The notes under the pieces: generated by a model | What the model saw: the letters and a program-made list of their open reading frames with translations, nothing else | What the model was told of the DNA's origin: nothing | Databases searched by the model: none | Program-made: the position numbers and the translations under genes | NCBI RefSeq assembly: GCF_008086205.1 | Contig: NZ_VSKK01000001.1 | Span: 186,001 to 250,000 of the forward strand | Source: Bizionia myxarmorum | GTDB lineage: Bacteria; Bacteroidota; Bacteroidia; Flavobacteriales; Flavobacteriaceae | Length of the DNA: 64,000 bases | Direction of reading: 5' to 3' | Shown: positions 36,208 to 44,685 of the stretch, in pieces | How positions within the stretch are numbered: the first letter of the stretch is position 1 | Layout of the letters: each line of letters opens with the position of its first letter

Positions 36208-37230
36208 TTAAAATAAGCCTCCATGAGTTGGACCTTTAACACGACCTAAATGTTTATAAGCTTGTTCCGTAACTTCACGACCGCGTGGCGTTCGCATGAT
36301 AAAACCTTGCTGAATTAAAAATGGTTCATACACTTCTTCAATCGTTTCGGCACTTTCACTTACAGCTGTTGCCAAGGTTGTAATTCCAACTGGGCCACCT
36401 TTAAATTTATCAATAATAGTGGTTAAAATCTTATTGTCCATTTCATCAAGACCGTGTGCATCCACATTTAAAGCTTCTAATGCAAAACGGGCTATTTTAA
36501 TATCAATGCTTCCATTGCCTTTTATTTGTGCAAAATCGCGAACCCGACGCAATAACGCATTGGCAATACGTGGTGTTCCTCTACTTCTACCAGCTATTTC
36601 CACTGCTGCCTCCATAGAAATTGGTACATTTAAAATAGTCCCACTTCGTTGTACAATGGTGGTTAATAATTCGGTGTTATAATACTGCAGTCGGCTTTGG
36701 ATTCCAAAACGTGCACGCATAGGTGCTGTTAGTAATCCAGAACGTGTTGTTGCACCAATTAGGGTGAATGGATTTAGATTTATCTGAACGGTTCTGGCAT
36801 TTGGTCCCGACTCAATCATGATATCTATTTTATAGTCTTCCATGGCGGAGTACAAATACTCCTCCACAATAGGACTTAATCTATGAATTTCATCAATAAA
36901 AAGCACGTCACGCTCATCTAGATTTGTAAGCAGTCCAGCTAAATCTCCTGGTTTATCTAAAACAGGACCAGACGTGACTTTAATACTTACACCCAATTCA
37001 CTAGCTAAAATATGTGCCAAGGTGGTTTTACCTAAACCTGGAGGTCCATGAAACAAGGTATGATCTAATGCTTCTTCGCGACCATTAGCAGCCTGTACAA
37101 ATATTTTAAGATTTTCCAACACCTGATCTTGACCTGTAAAATCATCAAAGGATAAGGGTCTTAACTTTTTTTCAACGTCAACTTCTTCTGGCGTGAAATT
37201 TTCGTTTGTCGGATCTAGGTTTTCGTTCAT
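36208..37230 (-). CDS. ruvB: Holliday junction branch migration ATPase RuvB
   Basis: A 340-residue RuvB AAA+ motor. Walker [12 protein letters not shown], Walker B FIDEIHR, sensor 1 [10 protein letters not shown], arginine finger region APMRARFG, and the C-terminal winged-helix ([17 protein letters not shown]) are all present. It drives branch migration together with RuvA encoded downstream. The 272-base stretch upstream holds two terminators of coxA and a small hairpin (TTCCCA/TGGGAA, 37237-37254) just before the ATG. P450 follows after 53 bases. Confidence 0.96.
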   Translation of the reverse strand: MNENLDPTNENFTPEEVDVEKKLRPLSFDDFTGQDQVLENLKIFVQAANGREEALDHTLFHGPPGLGKTTLAHILASELGVSIKVTSGPVLDKPGDLAGLLTNLDERDVLFIDEIHRLSPIVEEYLYSAMEDYKIDIMIESGPNARTVQINLNPFTLIGATTRSGLLTAPMRARFGIQSRLQYYNTELLTTIVQRSGTILNVPISMEAAVEIAGRSRGTPRIANALLRRVRDFAQIKGNGSIDIKIARFALEALNVDAHGLDEMDNKILTTIIDKFKGGPVGITTLATAVSESAETIEEVYEPFLIQQGFIMRTPRGREVTEQAYKHLGRVKGPTHGGLF

Positions 37231-37341
37231 GTTTACTTCCCATGAAATTGGGAATCCTTTTATTTAATTCGATTTAAAAGCAAATTCGAATATTTTACGT
37301 AACTATAAGATTGCATTAAATAGCTTAAACAAATATAACAA

Positions 37342-37371
37342 AAAGCCTCTCCAATTTAATGGAAAGGCTTT
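37342..37371 (-). terminator. Second of two tandem terminators after coxA
   Basis: AAAGCCT and TCCA arms (37342-37353) pair with TGGA and AGGCTTT (37360-37371), with one C-A mismatch and a 6-base loop. T's follow on the minus strand. It lies in a copy of a 29-base direct repeat also seen at the first terminator. Confidence 0.75.
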
Positions 37372-37474
37372 AGTCTTTTAAATCTCTTTTAAGTATGCTT
37401 TTGTTGTGCATAAATGGATTAATAAAAAAGCCTTTCTTTTAACAGAAAGGCTTTAGTCTTTTGAATGTCTTTTA
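37363..37474. repeat. Direct repeat of 29 bases spanning both terminators
   Basis: Bases 37363-37391 and 37446-37474 match at 27 of 29 positions (both contain AAAGGCTTTAGTCTTTT, then AAT, then TCTTTTA), offset by 83 bases. Each copy covers one arm of a terminator hairpin and the flank that precedes it in the transcript. This suggests a local duplication of the terminator. Confidence 0.7.
37427..37454 (-). terminator. First of two tandem terminators after coxA
   Basis: AAAGCCTTTCT (37427-37437) pairs perfectly with AGAAAGGCTTT (37444-37454), with a 6-base loop and a T6 run on the minus strand. It stands about 50 bases past the coxA stop. Confidence 0.85.
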
Positions 37475-37502
37475 TAAGATCCATTTTTGCAAAGGGATTT
37501 GT

Positions 37503-39296
37503 TTAGTGATGTAACTCTTCTTCACCTTCTTTTAACGGAACGTTTTGTGGTACAAAATCCGTATCATGACCTGGTTTACTATAATCATAAGACCAGCGGT
37601 ATACATGAGGAATAGCACCTGGCCAGTTCCCATGTAAATGTTCAACTGGAGTTGTCCACTCTAAAGTAGTCGATCTCCAAGGGTTTTGAACAGCTTTCTT
37701 ACCATAAAACATACTAGCAAAGAAGTTGTATAAATATATAATTTGTACGGCACCACCAATTATAGCAAAGATGGTTATAACAACATTCACGTTTGCTAAA
37801 TCATCAAATAATGGGAAACTTGAGTTAGAATAATAACGTCTTGGTAAACCTGCCATTCCAATAAAGTGCATTGGGAAAAACACCCCATAAGCACTAATTG
37901 CGGTTATCCAGAAATGAATATAACCCATTTTCTTATTTAACATGCGTCCAAACATTTTTGGATACCAGTGATAAATACCAGCAAACATACCATAAAGAGC
38001 AGATATACCCATTACTAGGTGGAAATGCGCAATTACGAAGTACGTATCATGTACGTTAATATCTAAAGCACTATCTCCTAAAATAATTCCTGTTAAACCA
38101 CCTGTAATAAAGGTAGAAACGAAACCTATAGAAAACAACATAGCCGGATTCATTTGAATATTACCGCGCCAAAGGGTTGTTATCCAGTTAAAGGCTTTTA
38201 CAGCCGAAGGAATTGCAATTAATAGCGTTGTAAATGTAAATACTGATCCTAAAAATGGATTCATTCCAGATACAAACATATGGTGACCCCAAACAATTGT
38301 AGATAAGAATGCAATAGCCAAAATAGAAGCAATCATGGCTCGGTAACCAAAAATAGGTTTACGCGAGTTGGTAGCCATAATTTCGGATACTAATCCCATA
38401 GCAGGCAGAATTACAATATAAACCTCAGGGTGACCAAGGAACCAAAATAAATGTTCGAATAATACCGGTGAACCACCTTGATAGTGTAATACTTCACCTT
38501 GAATAAAAATATCCGATAAGAAGAATGATGTTCCAAAACTTCTATCCATTATTAATAATAAAGCTGCTGATAATAGCACCGGAAACGAAACCAAACCAAT
38601 AATAGCCGTTACAAAGAAGGCCCAAATTGTTAATGGCAAACGCGTCATAGACATACCTTTAGTACGTAAGTTAATAACTGTAACCACGTAATTTAAAGAC
38701 CCTAACAATGAGGATGCAATGAAGATAGCCATAGAAACTAACCAAATAGTCATACCCAATCCTGAACCACCTTGAGCCATTGGTAAGGCTGATAATGGCG
38801 GATAGATTGTCCAACCAGCTGCTGCAGGTCCTGCCTCTACGAATAAAGAACATACCATTAAAATACTAGATAGGAAGAATAACCAATAAGATACCATGTT
38901 TAAAAATCCTGATGCCATATCTCGTGCACCAATTTGCAATGGAATTAAAAGGTTGCTAAACGTACCACTTAAACCAGCTGTTAAAACAAAGAATACCATG
39001 ATAGTACCATGGATTGTTACTAATGCTAAATAAATATCAGCATCCATAACACCACCTGGAGCCCATTTTCCTAATAGAGCTTCAAATAATATATTCGGTT
39101 CTTCTGGCCAAGCAATTTGAATACGGAACATGATAGACATTAAAACACCTATAATTCCCATAAGCGTACCTGTAATAAGGTATTGCTTAGCAATCATTTT
39201 ATGGTCTTGACTAAATATGTATTTAGTCATGAATGTTTCCTTAGGATGATGTCCGTGATCGTCGTCGTGAGCGTGAATATCTGCGTGTGTTGACAT
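37503..39296 (-). CDS. ctaD: Cytochrome c oxidase subunit I
   Basis: A 597-residue haem-copper oxidase core subunit. It carries HPEVYIVILPAMG (CuB His and the cross-linked Tyr), the HHMFVSG pair of CuB ligands, and HDTYFVIAHFHLVMG with the haem a and a3 ligands. About 12-13 helices are visible. It reduces O2 and pumps protons. The N-terminus is unusually His-rich (10 His/Asp-type residues in the first 20, HADIHAHDDDHGHH). It is the last gene of the act-cox operon, 37 bases after subunit II, followed by two terminators. Confidence 0.96.
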   Translation of the reverse strand: MSTHADIHAHDDDHGHHPKETFMTKYIFSQDHKMIAKQYLITGTLMGIIGVLMSIMFRIQIAWPEEPNILFEALLGKWAPGGVMDADIYLALVTIHGTIMVFFVLTAGLSGTFSNLLIPLQIGARDMASGFLNMVSYWLFFLSSILMVCSLFVEAGPAAAGWTIYPPLSALPMAQGGSGLGMTIWLVSMAIFIASSLLGSLNYVVTVINLRTKGMSMTRLPLTIWAFFVTAIIGLVSFPVLLSAALLLIMDRSFGTSFFLSDIFIQGEVLHYQGGSPVLFEHLFWFLGHPEVYIVILPAMGLVSEIMATNSRKPIFGYRAMIASILAIAFLSTIVWGHHMFVSGMNPFLGSVFTFTTLLIAIPSAVKAFNWITTLWRGNIQMNPAMLFSIGFVSTFITGGLTGIILGDSALDINVHDTYFVIAHFHLVMGISALYGMFAGIYHWYPKMFGRMLNKKMGYIHFWITAISAYGVFFPMHFIGMAGLPRRYYSNSSFPLFDDLANVNVVITIFAIIGGAVQIIYLYNFFASMFYGKKAVQNPWRSTTLEWTTPVEHLHGNWPGAIPHVYRWSYDYSKPGHDTDFVPQNVPLKEGEEELHH

Positions 39297-39332
39297 AATC
39301 TTCTATATACTTTTTTTAAAAACCGTTTTTAT

Positions 39333-40400
39333 TTACTTAATTAAAGAATCTTTAAATTCTTTTTGTTCCGCAATCCAAGCATCATACTCCTCTTGAGTTT
39401 CAACTATGATCTTCATTTGCATGTTGTAATGAGATTTTCCACAAATTTTATTACACAATACAAGAAAATCAAATTCATAGGGATCAAGTGCCGCTTCACC
39501 TTTGGCTGCTAGCTCTATACTTTTCTCCTCACGGATATTGTTAATATTATCCACCTTTTCAATTATTTCAGGTGTCAATCTCATATCAGCTGTGGTGATA
39601 ACTGGCGTAAATCCAAACTGGGTTATCATCCCTGGAACACAGTTCATTTGCGCTCTAAAGTGAGGCATGTAAGCGGAATGTAATACGTCTTGTGAACGCA
39701 TTTTAATTAAAACCGGTTTTCCTACTGGTAAATGTAACTCTGTTACAATAATATCATCTTGCGCATTAGGATCTGCTTCATCAACACCTAAAATGTTAGC
39801 TTTGTCTATATCTATTAAACGTACGTTGGCTTTCCCTAATGTATTATCATTTCCACCGTAGCGTACCTTCCAGTTGAATTGTTGCGCATATAATTCTACT
39901 ATTAATGGATCATCATCTTCACTGACATTCATAATGCTTGTCCATGTGAATAAACCATAAATTATTAAACCTGATAAAACGATTACTGGAATTATTGTCC
40001 AAATTGCTTCCAGGGTATTATTATCTGCATAGTACAATGCTTTTTTACCTTTTTCACCACGATATTTGTAGGCAAAGAAATGTAATAAGAATTGCGTAAT
40101 AGTCTGAACTACGAAAATAACGATCATAGAGATCATCATTAAATTATCTACTTCAGAACCATGTTCTGATGCCGCATTGGACATCAAAGGTAAATCACCC
40201 CATAATACAAAACATAAGATGGTTAGTACATAAATGAAGATTAAAAAACCTAACATTAAATATGCATTTATCTTGTTGTCTTTATCATTTGCTACCTGGT
40301 CATCTGAAACACCTACTTGTGCTAGATCAAATATTTTCACCATTTGCCAAATGGCAATAGCAACAAAAAGAACTATTATAATTGTTAAAAAAGCTGTCAT
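39333..40400 (-). CDS. ctaC: Cytochrome c oxidase subunit II (CuA subunit)
   Basis: A 355-residue subunit II that accepts electrons at the CuA centre. CuA ligands are visible as His241, Cys316, Cys320, His324 and Met327 (CNKICGKSHYNM). Lys stands where many subunits have Glu between the two Cys; that Glu binds by its backbone. Four hydrophobic helices are apparent (about 1-20, 46-67, 85-112, 135-155), two more than the classical two-helix form. No fused cytochrome c domain follows, so electrons must come from ActA/ActE or a soluble carrier. It begins 26 bases after actF. Confidence 0.94.
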   Translation of the reverse strand: MTAFLTIIIVLFVAIAIWQMVKIFDLAQVGVSDDQVANDKDNKINAYLMLGFLIFIYVLTILCFVLWGDLPLMSNAASEHGSEVDNLMMISMIVIFVVQTITQFLLHFFAYKYRGEKGKKALYYADNNTLEAIWTIIPVIVLSGLIIYGLFTWTSIMNVSEDDDPLIVELYAQQFNWKVRYGGNDNTLGKANVRLIDIDKANILGVDEADPNAQDDIIVTELHLPVGKPVLIKMRSQDVLHSAYMPHFRAQMNCVPGMITQFGFTPVITTADMRLTPEIIEKVDNINNIREEKSIELAAKGEAALDPYEFDFLVLCNKICGKSHYNMQMKIIVETQEEYDAWIAEQKEFKDSLIK

Positions 40401-40426
40401 TGTCTCTTCTCTACTTTAATTAATTT

Positions 40427-41791
40427 TTAATAATGGAAATCTTCACTTTCTTTAATAAACGGATTTCCTTTGGCTAATAATGGTGCTTTTGTTAATGATG
40501 TAAATACCACCATGATAAACAGACCAGCAAACAATAATATAGCGCCAATTTCAGGGATTCCAATAAACCATCTATCTCCTACTGTTGCAGGCATAATCAT
40601 AACAAACACATCAATATAATGTCCTCCTAGTACAACTAAACCTGCCATAATGATAAACCAAGGCAGTCGTTTATAATCACTATTCATTAAAAGTAAAAAC
40701 GGGAATACAAAGTTTAAAACTACCATACCTAAAAATGGTAATTGATAATCTTGAAAACGTGTTACGAAGTAAGTTACCTCTTCCGGTATGTTTGAGTACC
40801 AAATAAGCATGAATTGTGAAAACCACAAATAAGCCCAGAAAATACTCATACCAAACATAAACTTAGCTAAATCGTGAATATGACTATCATTAACAAATGT
40901 TAAGAATCCTCTTGACTTTAAGTAAACTGAGATTAATGCAATTACGGTAATACCACTTACAAACATACTTGAAAATACGTACCATCCAAATAATGTACTA
41001 AACCAGTGTGGATCTACACTCATAATCCAATCCCAAGACATAATAGACTCGGTATAGATGTAAAATACTAGAAAAGCAGCTGCAATTCTAAATGATTTCT
41101 TAAAGTTACGATTATCGTTAATATCTGCGTTATCTTGTGCTATTGAGAATTTACGAGCGAAATGTCTATATAAACTCCATCCTGCAATAAAAATTAAACC
41201 TCTTATAATAAACCAAGGTAAGTTTAAGTAGCTTTCTTTATTTTGAATTAATTTATCATTGGCAACAACTTCTGGATCCATCCATACAAATAAGTTATAA
41301 TGACCAATAGTACCTGAAGCTACAGCAATACCCAAAACAATTAAACCACCTGGTAATACATAAGCTGTAATACCTTCCATAACTCTAAATAGAACTGGTG
41401 ACCAACCTGCTTGTGATGCAAACTGAATGGCATAGAATGCTAAAACACCTAATGCTATCATGAAAAAGAAAAATGCAGCAACATAAATGGCGGACCAAGG
41501 TCTATTAGCCAATTGGTGTTGTACATGCTCTACATGTTCTTTATGTTCATCTACATGCGCTTCTCCTGTTTCAGTAAGAGCCGCATTTTCAGCCGTCATA
41601 TCATGTGTTGTTGCAACATCATGTGATGCTTCTTCTCCGTGTCCACCACCGTGTGATGCTTCAGTAGCAAGCATGGTTTCAACGTCTTCAAAAGATTTAT
41701 GAGATGTCATAAAACCATAAACAACACCTAATGCTCCAATTATAATCAGTGCAATAGAGAATGTCTTTAATCTATTCGAGAATGTGTACAT
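40427..41791 (-). CDS. actF: Alternative complex III membrane subunit ActF
   Basis: A 454-residue quinol:cytochrome c oxidoreductase subunit, NrfD-like, with about ten helices and lengths typical for ActF. A His- and Glu-rich hydrophilic loop of about 55 residues (roughly 35-92) lies between the first and second helices. ActF and ActC form the membrane part; ActC holds the quinol site and ActF is thought to form a possible proton path. It stands between actE and coxB. Confidence 0.92.
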   Translation of the reverse strand: MYTFSNRLKTFSIALIIIGALGVVYGFMTSHKSFEDVETMLATEASHGGGHGEEASHDVATTHDMTAENAALTETGEAHVDEHKEHVEHVQHQLANRPWSAIYVAAFFFFMIALGVLAFYAIQFASQAGWSPVLFRVMEGITAYVLPGGLIVLGIAVASGTIGHYNLFVWMDPEVVANDKLIQNKESYLNLPWFIIRGLIFIAGWSLYRHFARKFSIAQDNADINDNRNFKKSFRIAAAFLVFYIYTESIMSWDWIMSVDPHWFSTLFGWYVFSSMFVSGITVIALISVYLKSRGFLTFVNDSHIHDLAKFMFGMSIFWAYLWFSQFMLIWYSNIPEEVTYFVTRFQDYQLPFLGMVVLNFVFPFLLLMNSDYKRLPWFIIMAGLVVLGGHYIDVFVMIMPATVGDRWFIGIPEIGAILLFAGLFIMVVFTSLTKAPLLAKGNPFIKESEDFHY

Positions 41792-41815
41792 ATCTATATA
41801 TAATCTTTATCTATC

Positions 41816-42373
41816 TTATTTTTCTAAATCAGCTTTCAGCTCCATAACATAAGCTACTACTTGCCAACGCTCTTCTTCGTTCAATTGGTTTGCATAAGAA
41901 CCCATAGCATTTTTACCATAATAAATAGTATGATAAGTACTTCCGGAAGTAATTGCTCTTCCAACATCCGAATAACTAGGAATACCAAGAATTTTTTCGC
42001 GCTTTACTAAATTTCCTTGCCCATCACCTTTTGGTCCATGACAAATAGCACAGTAAATGTTATATAATTCTTTTCCTCTCATGCCATCAAATTGCAGAGA
42101 ATCCAAAGGATTTGTCAAGTTTGCTTTCGCTTCGTTATATCCGTCTAAACTATCATCTATATCAAAAGGTAAATACCCTCGTGAAATTGATCCTTCAGCT
42201 GGAAGTTGAGCTTCTATACCATTTCTAAAAGCGCTTGATTCAGAATAGGTATCATAACCAACGTCTTCATACATATTTGGCATGTATTCATAGTTTCGAC
42301 TTCCTTGTTTACTACAAGAAACAATCGTTACTAATACTAATGCTATAATTGCTGTTTTTATTAAGGCCTTCAT
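41816..42373 (-). CDS. actE: Alternative complex III monohaem cytochrome c subunit ActE
   Basis: A 185-residue lipoprotein cytochrome. The signal ends in VTIVSC, giving lipidated Cys20. A class I cytochrome c domain follows with CAICH at 108-112 and Met157 (NAMGS) as the probable sixth ligand. It passes electrons from the multihaem ActA towards the oxidase. It starts after actD by two bases. Confidence 0.93.
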   Translation of the reverse strand: MKALIKTAIIALVLVTIVSCSKQGSRNYEYMPNMYEDVGYDTYSESSAFRNGIEAQLPAEGSISRGYLPFDIDDSLDGYNEAKANLTNPLDSLQFDGMRGKELYNIYCAICHGPKGDGQGNLVKREKILGIPSYSDVGRAITSGSTYHTIYYGKNAMGSYANQLNEEERWQVVAYVMELKADLEK

Positions 42374-42374
42374 A

Positions 42375-42911
42375 TTAATGTGCTTCTACTTTTTCAACAA
42401 TATTAATTTCTACTGCACCAGTTTCTTTTAGTAAATTTTCTAATTCAAATTGATTATTATGAATAGCAATTTCCATTAAGAAATGATCATCTGTCGTTCT
42501 TACATCCGGGTTTTCAGCTGTTTTAAATGGCCATAATCTACTACGTAAGTAAAAAGTTATTACCATTAAATGAGCTGCAAAAAATACCGTTAATTCGAAC
42601 ATAATTGGTATAAACGCTGGCATGTTTTCTATATAACTAAAGCTTGGTTTACCACCAATATCTTGTGGCCAGTCCTCAATCATAATATAGTTCATCATAA
42701 CAATTGAAACAACTAAACCAATACAACCATAAATAAAGGATGTAATAGCCAAACGTGTTGGTTCTAATCCCATTGCTTTATCTAGTCCATGAACCGGAAA
42801 AGGCGTAAAAACTTCCTCGATATGATACTTTTCAGCTTTAACTCTTTTAACAGCCGACATTAAAACGTCGTCATCTGTATAAAAAGCGTGAATTACTTTT
42901 GATGTTTCCAT
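42375..42911 (-). CDS. actD: Alternative complex III subunit ActD (DUF3341)
   Basis: A 178-residue DUF3341 protein with two membrane helices (about 57-79 and 96-122) in the middle and a soluble N-terminal region. The N-terminal motif VHGLDKAMGL is characteristic of the family. ActD is a structural subunit of the act complex without cofactors. It begins 4 bases after actC. Confidence 0.92.
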   Translation of the reverse strand: METSKVIHAFYTDDDVLMSAVKRVKAEKYHIEEVFTPFPVHGLDKAMGLEPTRLAITSFIYGCIGLVVSIVMMNYIMIEDWPQDIGGKPSFSYIENMPAFIPIMFELTVFFAAHLMVITFYLRSRLWPFKTAENPDVRTTDDHFLMEIAIHNNQFELENLLKETGAVEINIVEKVEAH

Positions 42912-42914
42912 TAT

Positions 42915-44651
42915 CTACGCTTCGTTTATTAGTTGGTTAGCTTGTCCAGACCAGTCATCACGTTCAGCTCTTCCTGGGAATGAACCGGTAATTTCGTCTA
43001 ACAAGTCATATTCTATTTTCGTCATTCTACTAACTTGTAGAAAAGTATAAATACCAATGCCATTTAAAACATCTTCCATTTTTGGTCCAATACCATTAAT
43101 TTTCTGAAGATCGTCCGCCGTTTGGATTGTCGGATCAAATGCACCAATATTTAATAATAGACTATTTGTTTTTTCAATATGGTCTACAGTGGGAGTTGTT
43201 TTTAGAACTGCTGGATTTACAACCACACCAGATGTTCTAGTATCTGCTCCTGTTCCTGCAAGACTTTCACCACGTTCTCTTATATTTTTGTATCGTTCTC
43301 CTGAAGATTTTAAAATCGTTTTAATCTCCGCTTGAGCAATTACTGGGAATGTTCTTGCATATAAAAGGAATAATACAAAGAAGAATCCAATGGTTCCAAT
43401 AAAAATACCGATATCTACAAATGTTGGTGAGAACATAGTCCAAGATGATGGTAAGTAATCACGGTGTAAAGATGTTACGATAATTACAAAACGCTCAAAC
43501 CACATTCCAATGTTTACAATGATGGATATAAAGAAAGAGAACATAATACTTGTTCGCAATTTTTTAAACCACATAAATTGCGGTGAAAAAACGTTAAAAC
43601 TCATCATACATAAGTAAGCCCACCAATAAGGTCCGGTTGCTCTGTTTAAGAATGCGTATTGTTCATATTCTACTCCTGAATACCAAGCTACAAATAACTC
43701 GGTGATATATGCAACACCAACAATAGATCCCGTGATCATTATAACGATGTTCATTAATTCAATATGTTGAACTGTGATATAATCCTCTAAACTACATACT
43801 TTACGCATGATAATTAACAAGGTATTCACCATTGCAAATCCAGAGAAAACTGCACCAGCAACAAAGTATGGAGGGAAAATGGTGGTGTGCCATCCTGGTA
43901 TAACCGAGGTAGCGAAATCAAAAGATACAATAGTATGTACAGAAAGTACTAATGGCGTTGCTAAACCTGCAAGTACCAAAGATACTTCTTCAAAACGTTG
44001 CCAATCTTTAGCACGACCAGACCAACCAAAACTTACTAAAGAATAAATTTTCTTTTGGAAAGGTTTCACTGCTCTATCTCGAAGCATAGCAAAATCAGGT
44101 AATAAACCAGTCCACCAGAAAACTAATGACACCGATAAATAAGTTGAAATTGCAAATACATCCCAAAGTAAAGGAGAGTTAAAGTTAACCCATAAAGAAC
44201 CAAATTGGTTTGGAATTGGTAATACCCAATACGCCAACCATGGACGACCCATGTGGATAATTGGAAACAAACCTGCTTGCACAACCGCAAAAATAGTCAT
44301 GGCTTCAGCCGATCGGTTAATTGCCATTCTCCATTTTTGACGGAACAGTAAAAGTACCGCGGAAATTAATGTTCCTGCGTGACCAATACCAACCCACCAA
44401 ACGAAGTTAGTAATATCCCAAGCCCAACCTACGGTTTTATTCAAACCCCAAGTTCCAATACCTGTTGAAACTGTATAAATTATACACCCTACTCCCCAAA
44501 GGAAAGCTAGAAGTGCGATAGAAAATACAATCCACCAAGATTTATTTGCTTTACCCTCTACAGGCCTTGCCACATCAACAGTAACGTCGTGATATGATTT
44601 TTCCCCTATAACTAAAGGTCTTCTAATAGGTGCTTCGTAATGAGACGCCAT
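42915..44651 (-). CDS. actC: Alternative complex III quinol-binding subunit ActC (NrfD family) with C-terminal HhH domain
   Basis: A 578-residue NrfD/PsrC-type integral membrane protein, the main quinol-oxidising subunit of alternative complex III. About ten helices cover residues 38-440. Beyond the usual end, a linker (about 450-510) leads to a compact domain at 514-578 with LQKINGIGPKMEDVLNGIGI and DDWSGQANQLI, a helix-hairpin-helix module. Such modules are known fused to other respiratory and ribosomal proteins in this phylum; its role here is unknown. The gene stands between actB and actD with very short gaps. Confidence 0.93.
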   Translation of the reverse strand: MASHYEAPIRRPLVIGEKSYHDVTVDVARPVEGKANKSWWIVFSIALLAFLWGVGCIIYTVSTGIGTWGLNKTVGWAWDITNFVWWVGIGHAGTLISAVLLLFRQKWRMAINRSAEAMTIFAVVQAGLFPIIHMGRPWLAYWVLPIPNQFGSLWVNFNSPLLWDVFAISTYLSVSLVFWWTGLLPDFAMLRDRAVKPFQKKIYSLVSFGWSGRAKDWQRFEEVSLVLAGLATPLVLSVHTIVSFDFATSVIPGWHTTIFPPYFVAGAVFSGFAMVNTLLIIMRKVCSLEDYITVQHIELMNIVIMITGSIVGVAYITELFVAWYSGVEYEQYAFLNRATGPYWWAYLCMMSFNVFSPQFMWFKKLRTSIMFSFFISIIVNIGMWFERFVIIVTSLHRDYLPSSWTMFSPTFVDIGIFIGTIGFFFVLFLLYARTFPVIAQAEIKTILKSSGERYKNIRERGESLAGTGADTRTSGVVVNPAVLKTTPTVDHIEKTNSLLLNIGAFDPTIQTADDLQKINGIGPKMEDVLNGIGIYTFLQVSRMTKIEYDLLDEITGSFPGRAERDDWSGQANQLINEA

Positions 44652-44685
44652 AATCCTTTTATAATTATTTTCTTAATTCGTTTTA

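Noticed and set aside
37231-37341. Small RNA gene between coxA and ruvB
   Set aside because: Only terminators and a 6-bp hairpin are visible; no promoter box was found to drive a separate RNA.
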